64,000 nucleotides of DNA from an uncultured Gammaproteobacteria bacterium. Lineage in GTDB: Bacteria > Pseudomonadota > Gammaproteobacteria > PS1 > Pseudothioglobaceae. Location of the stretch: positions 1 to 64,000 of the forward strand of contig CAJWTP010000001.1 in the NCBI GenBank assembly GCA_913047325.1. The letters run 5' to 3'. The translations under genes were made by a program, and so were the position numbers. Shown piece after piece: positions 62,570 to 64,000 of the stretch. The first letter of the stretch is position 1. Each line of letters opens with the position of its first letter. The notes under the pieces were generated by a model. It searched no databases, was not told the DNA's origin, and saw only the letters and a program-made list of their open reading frames with translations.

Positions 62570-63169
62570 TTAGAGGTTATCAGCATTTTTTGATAGATAC
62601 TCTGCAACACCAGCAGGTGTGTCCTTCATGCCTTCGTCACCTTTATTCCAACCAGCCGGGCAAACTTCACCGTGACTTGTATGGAAATCAAGCGCATCAA
62701 CCATGCGCAACATCTCATCGACATTTCTACCTAATGGCAAATCATTAACCACCTGATGGCGAACATTAAAATTCTCATCAATTAAGAAAGATGCTCTTAG
62801 AGCTATACCATCGGGGTGAACAACGCCATAAGCTTCCATAATTGCGTGGTCCATATCAGAAACTAATGGAAAATCAATTGAACCAATACCGCCGTCGTTG
62901 GTAGCCGTATTACGCCATGCGTTATGAGTATATCTTGAGTCAATTGAAACACCAACTAATTGGACACCGCGTTCGGCAAAAGCTGACACTCTGTGATGGT
63001 GGGCCAATATTTCTGATGGACAAACAAATGTAAAATCTAAAGGGTAAAAGAACAACACAATCTTTTTACCTTTAAATTTGGATAGTTGAAAATCCTCTAC
63101 AATCTCTCCATCCGCTAGCACAGCAGTGGCTGTAAAGTCTGGTGCTTGTTGTGTTACTAATACGCCCAT
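62570..63169 (-). CDS. Typical 2-Cys peroxiredoxin (AhpC/Prx1 type)
   Basis: A 199-residue peroxidase. The peroxidatic Cys is in PLDFTFVCPSEILAHH near residue 50 and the resolving Cys in SHGEVCPAGWNKGDEGM near 170, in the longer C-terminal arm of the Prx1 subgroup rather than enteric AhpC. The conserved Arg is in RASFLIDENFNVRH near 126. AGGAG precedes the ATG, and an extended TGTATAAT lies upstream. ahpF is absent; a rubredoxin follows. Confidence 0.95.
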   Translation of the reverse strand: MGVLVTQQAPDFTATAVLADGEIVEDFQLSKFKGKKIVLFFYPLDFTFVCPSEILAHHHRVSAFAERGVQLVGVSIDSRYTHNAWRNTATNDGGIGSIDFPLVSDMDHAIMEAYGVVHPDGIALRASFLIDENFNVRHQVVNDLPLGRNVDEMLRMVDALDFHTSHGEVCPAGWNKGDEGMKDTPAGVAEYLSKNADNL

Positions 63170-63318
63170 AGTTTGCTCCTATTTGGATATCTAATACCTG
63201 CAAATTATACAATTTTTTGCATCAACCTGAAAGCCAATAAACCTTAGTAATTGTAAACCTTTAACCCTTTACCACCTGTATTACTATTCTTTAAGAAAAA
63301 CCTGTATAAAATATCGCT

Positions 63319-64000
63319 ATGCTTAAAATTTATAACACCTTAACTAATAAGAAAGAGGTATTTAAACCAATTAACCCTAATAATGTCGGCGTTTATGTTT
63401 GCGGCATGACAGTTTACGACTATTGCCATATGGGGCATGCGAGAGTTTTGGTTATGTTTGATGTTATAACGAGGCATATGAGGCGTAATTTTCCTGAAGT
63501 CAAGTATGTAAGAAATATCACTGACATTGATGACAAGATAATTAATCGTTCCATTGAAAATCAAGAAGACATCTATTCATTAACAAACCGTTTTATTGAT
63601 GCAATGCACAAGGACGAGAGAGCGCTAAACATCCTCAAGCCCGATGTTGAACCCCGTGCCACTGATTCAATTGACCAAATGTATTATATGATTGAGTCGC
63701 TGACAGAAAAAGGTTTAGCCTACCAAGGGGAAAACGGTGATGTCTATTATTCGATTAGGAATTTTAAGAATTATGGAAAACTTTCAGGGAAAAACCTTGA
63801 CGAACTTGAAGCTGGAATCCGTGTTGATGTAGAAAGTGACAAGCGAGATCCGCTTGATTTTGTATTATGGAAAATGGCAAAACCAGATGAACCCAAATGG
63901 TCATCGCCATGGGGAGAAGGCAGGCCGGGTTGGCATATAGAGTGTTCTGCAATGTCAACCCATCATCTTGGCAATCATTTTGATATTCACGGTGGCGGTA
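63319..64000 (+). CDS. cysS: Cysteinyl-tRNA synthetase (partial, runs off the right edge)
   Basis: The first 227 residues of a class I aminoacyl-tRNA synthetase. The zinc-binding Cys and the HIGH-type motif are in [20 protein letters not shown] near 28-45, and [29 protein letters not shown] and [18 protein letters not shown] with the second zinc Cys follow. The KMSKS motif lies beyond the window. TGTATAAA lies about 11 bases before the ATG, so the leader is very short. Confidence 0.97.
   Translation, partial: MLKIYNTLTNKKEVFKPINPNNVGVYVCGMTVYDYCHMGHARVLVMFDVITRHMRRNFPEVKYVRNITDIDDKIINRSIENQEDIYSLTNRFIDAMHKDERALNILKPDVEPRATDSIDQMYYMIESLTEKGLAYQGENGDVYYSIRNFKNYGKLSGKNLDELEAGIRVDVESDKRDPLDFVLWKMAKPDEPKWSSPWGEGRPGWHIECSAMSTHHLGNHFDIHGGG

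Noticed and set aside
1-64000. CRISPR arrays, insertion sequences, prophage, toxin-antitoxin or restriction systems
   Set aside because: No regularly spaced repeats, transposase, integrase, phage structural or restriction genes were found in any frame.

Overview
This window is a compact, AT-rich bacterial chromosome segment. Almost every gene is a housekeeping gene with gammaproteobacterial gene pairings: rplM-rpsI, dusB-fis, 6S RNA followed by the 5-formyltetrahydrofolate cyclo-ligase gene, orn, ispE plus tRNA-Gln near prs, rpoD followed by tRNA-Ile2, lptM-lysA, and yadG/yadH-type transporter genes. LPS synthesis (lpxB) shows a Gram-negative envelope. Low GC, very short intergenic gaps and a methylated-amine/C1 gene group suggest a free-living aquatic, probably marine, gammaproteobacterium. 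A relative of the SUP05/Thioglobus group is one guess, but nothing here proves the lineage. I saw no insertion sequences, prophage, CRISPR array or defence island.

Layout. 1-6.8 kb: tail of an Ala/Lys-rich protein, a Bax-like glucosaminidase, rpsI/rplM, a decayed eptA relic, tatD-tcdA, a thioredoxin-fold protein, a DEAD-box helicase and a cold-shock protein. 7-10.4 kb: sbcB, nth, a DUF1841 protein and fructosamine kinase. 10.5-17.9 kb (minus strand): hisH-hisB-asd, then a tight seven-gene run folB-folK-dsbA-thiD-hisC-NIF3-aldo/keto reductase. 18-26.3 kb: plsY, an ABC exporter pair, aceF-lpd without a local aceE, pcm and an RND-type exporter. 26.4-31.7 kb: nadB-def-dusB-fis, purH and a rhodanese. 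31.7-39.2 kb: the main accessory region, with a FetB-like permease, a dimethylarginine dimethylaminohydrolase-like enzyme, an aminotransferase, an M20 amidohydrolase, a dimethylglycine-dehydrogenase-like flavoprotein and a GFA-fold protein, plus a frameshifted small gene divergent from them. 39.2-49.4 kb: a Bacillus DapG-like aspartate kinase, marC, 6S RNA, ygfA, bioA-gph, proC, rsmE and pepP-trpD-orn-ispE-tRNA-Gln. 49.5-64 kb: gpx, an unknown membrane protein, prs, rpoD-tRNA-Ile2, cysQ, nadC-lpxB, yhbY-lysA-lptM, aat-nudE, a beta-hydroxyacid dehydrogenase, alkA, leuB, a rubredoxin, a peroxiredoxin and the start of cysS.

The most distinctive findings are five. (1) The 31.7-38.7 kb group reads as a possible scavenging pathway for methylated arginine or methylamine, with the C1 units passed to folate. 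(2) A small gene next to it is broken by one extra base in an A8 tract. (3) A recognisable N-terminal relic of the lipid A phosphoethanolamine transferase EptA lies in the otherwise empty rplM-tatD gap. (4) The 3' end of ispE is encoded inside the tRNA-Gln gene. (5) The aspartate kinase is of Firmicutes DapG type and has a shortened regulatory end. Genes missed by simple ATG-based or length-limited calling are also described: a TTG-start rubredoxin, a 44-residue LptM lipoprotein, 6S RNA and two tRNAs.
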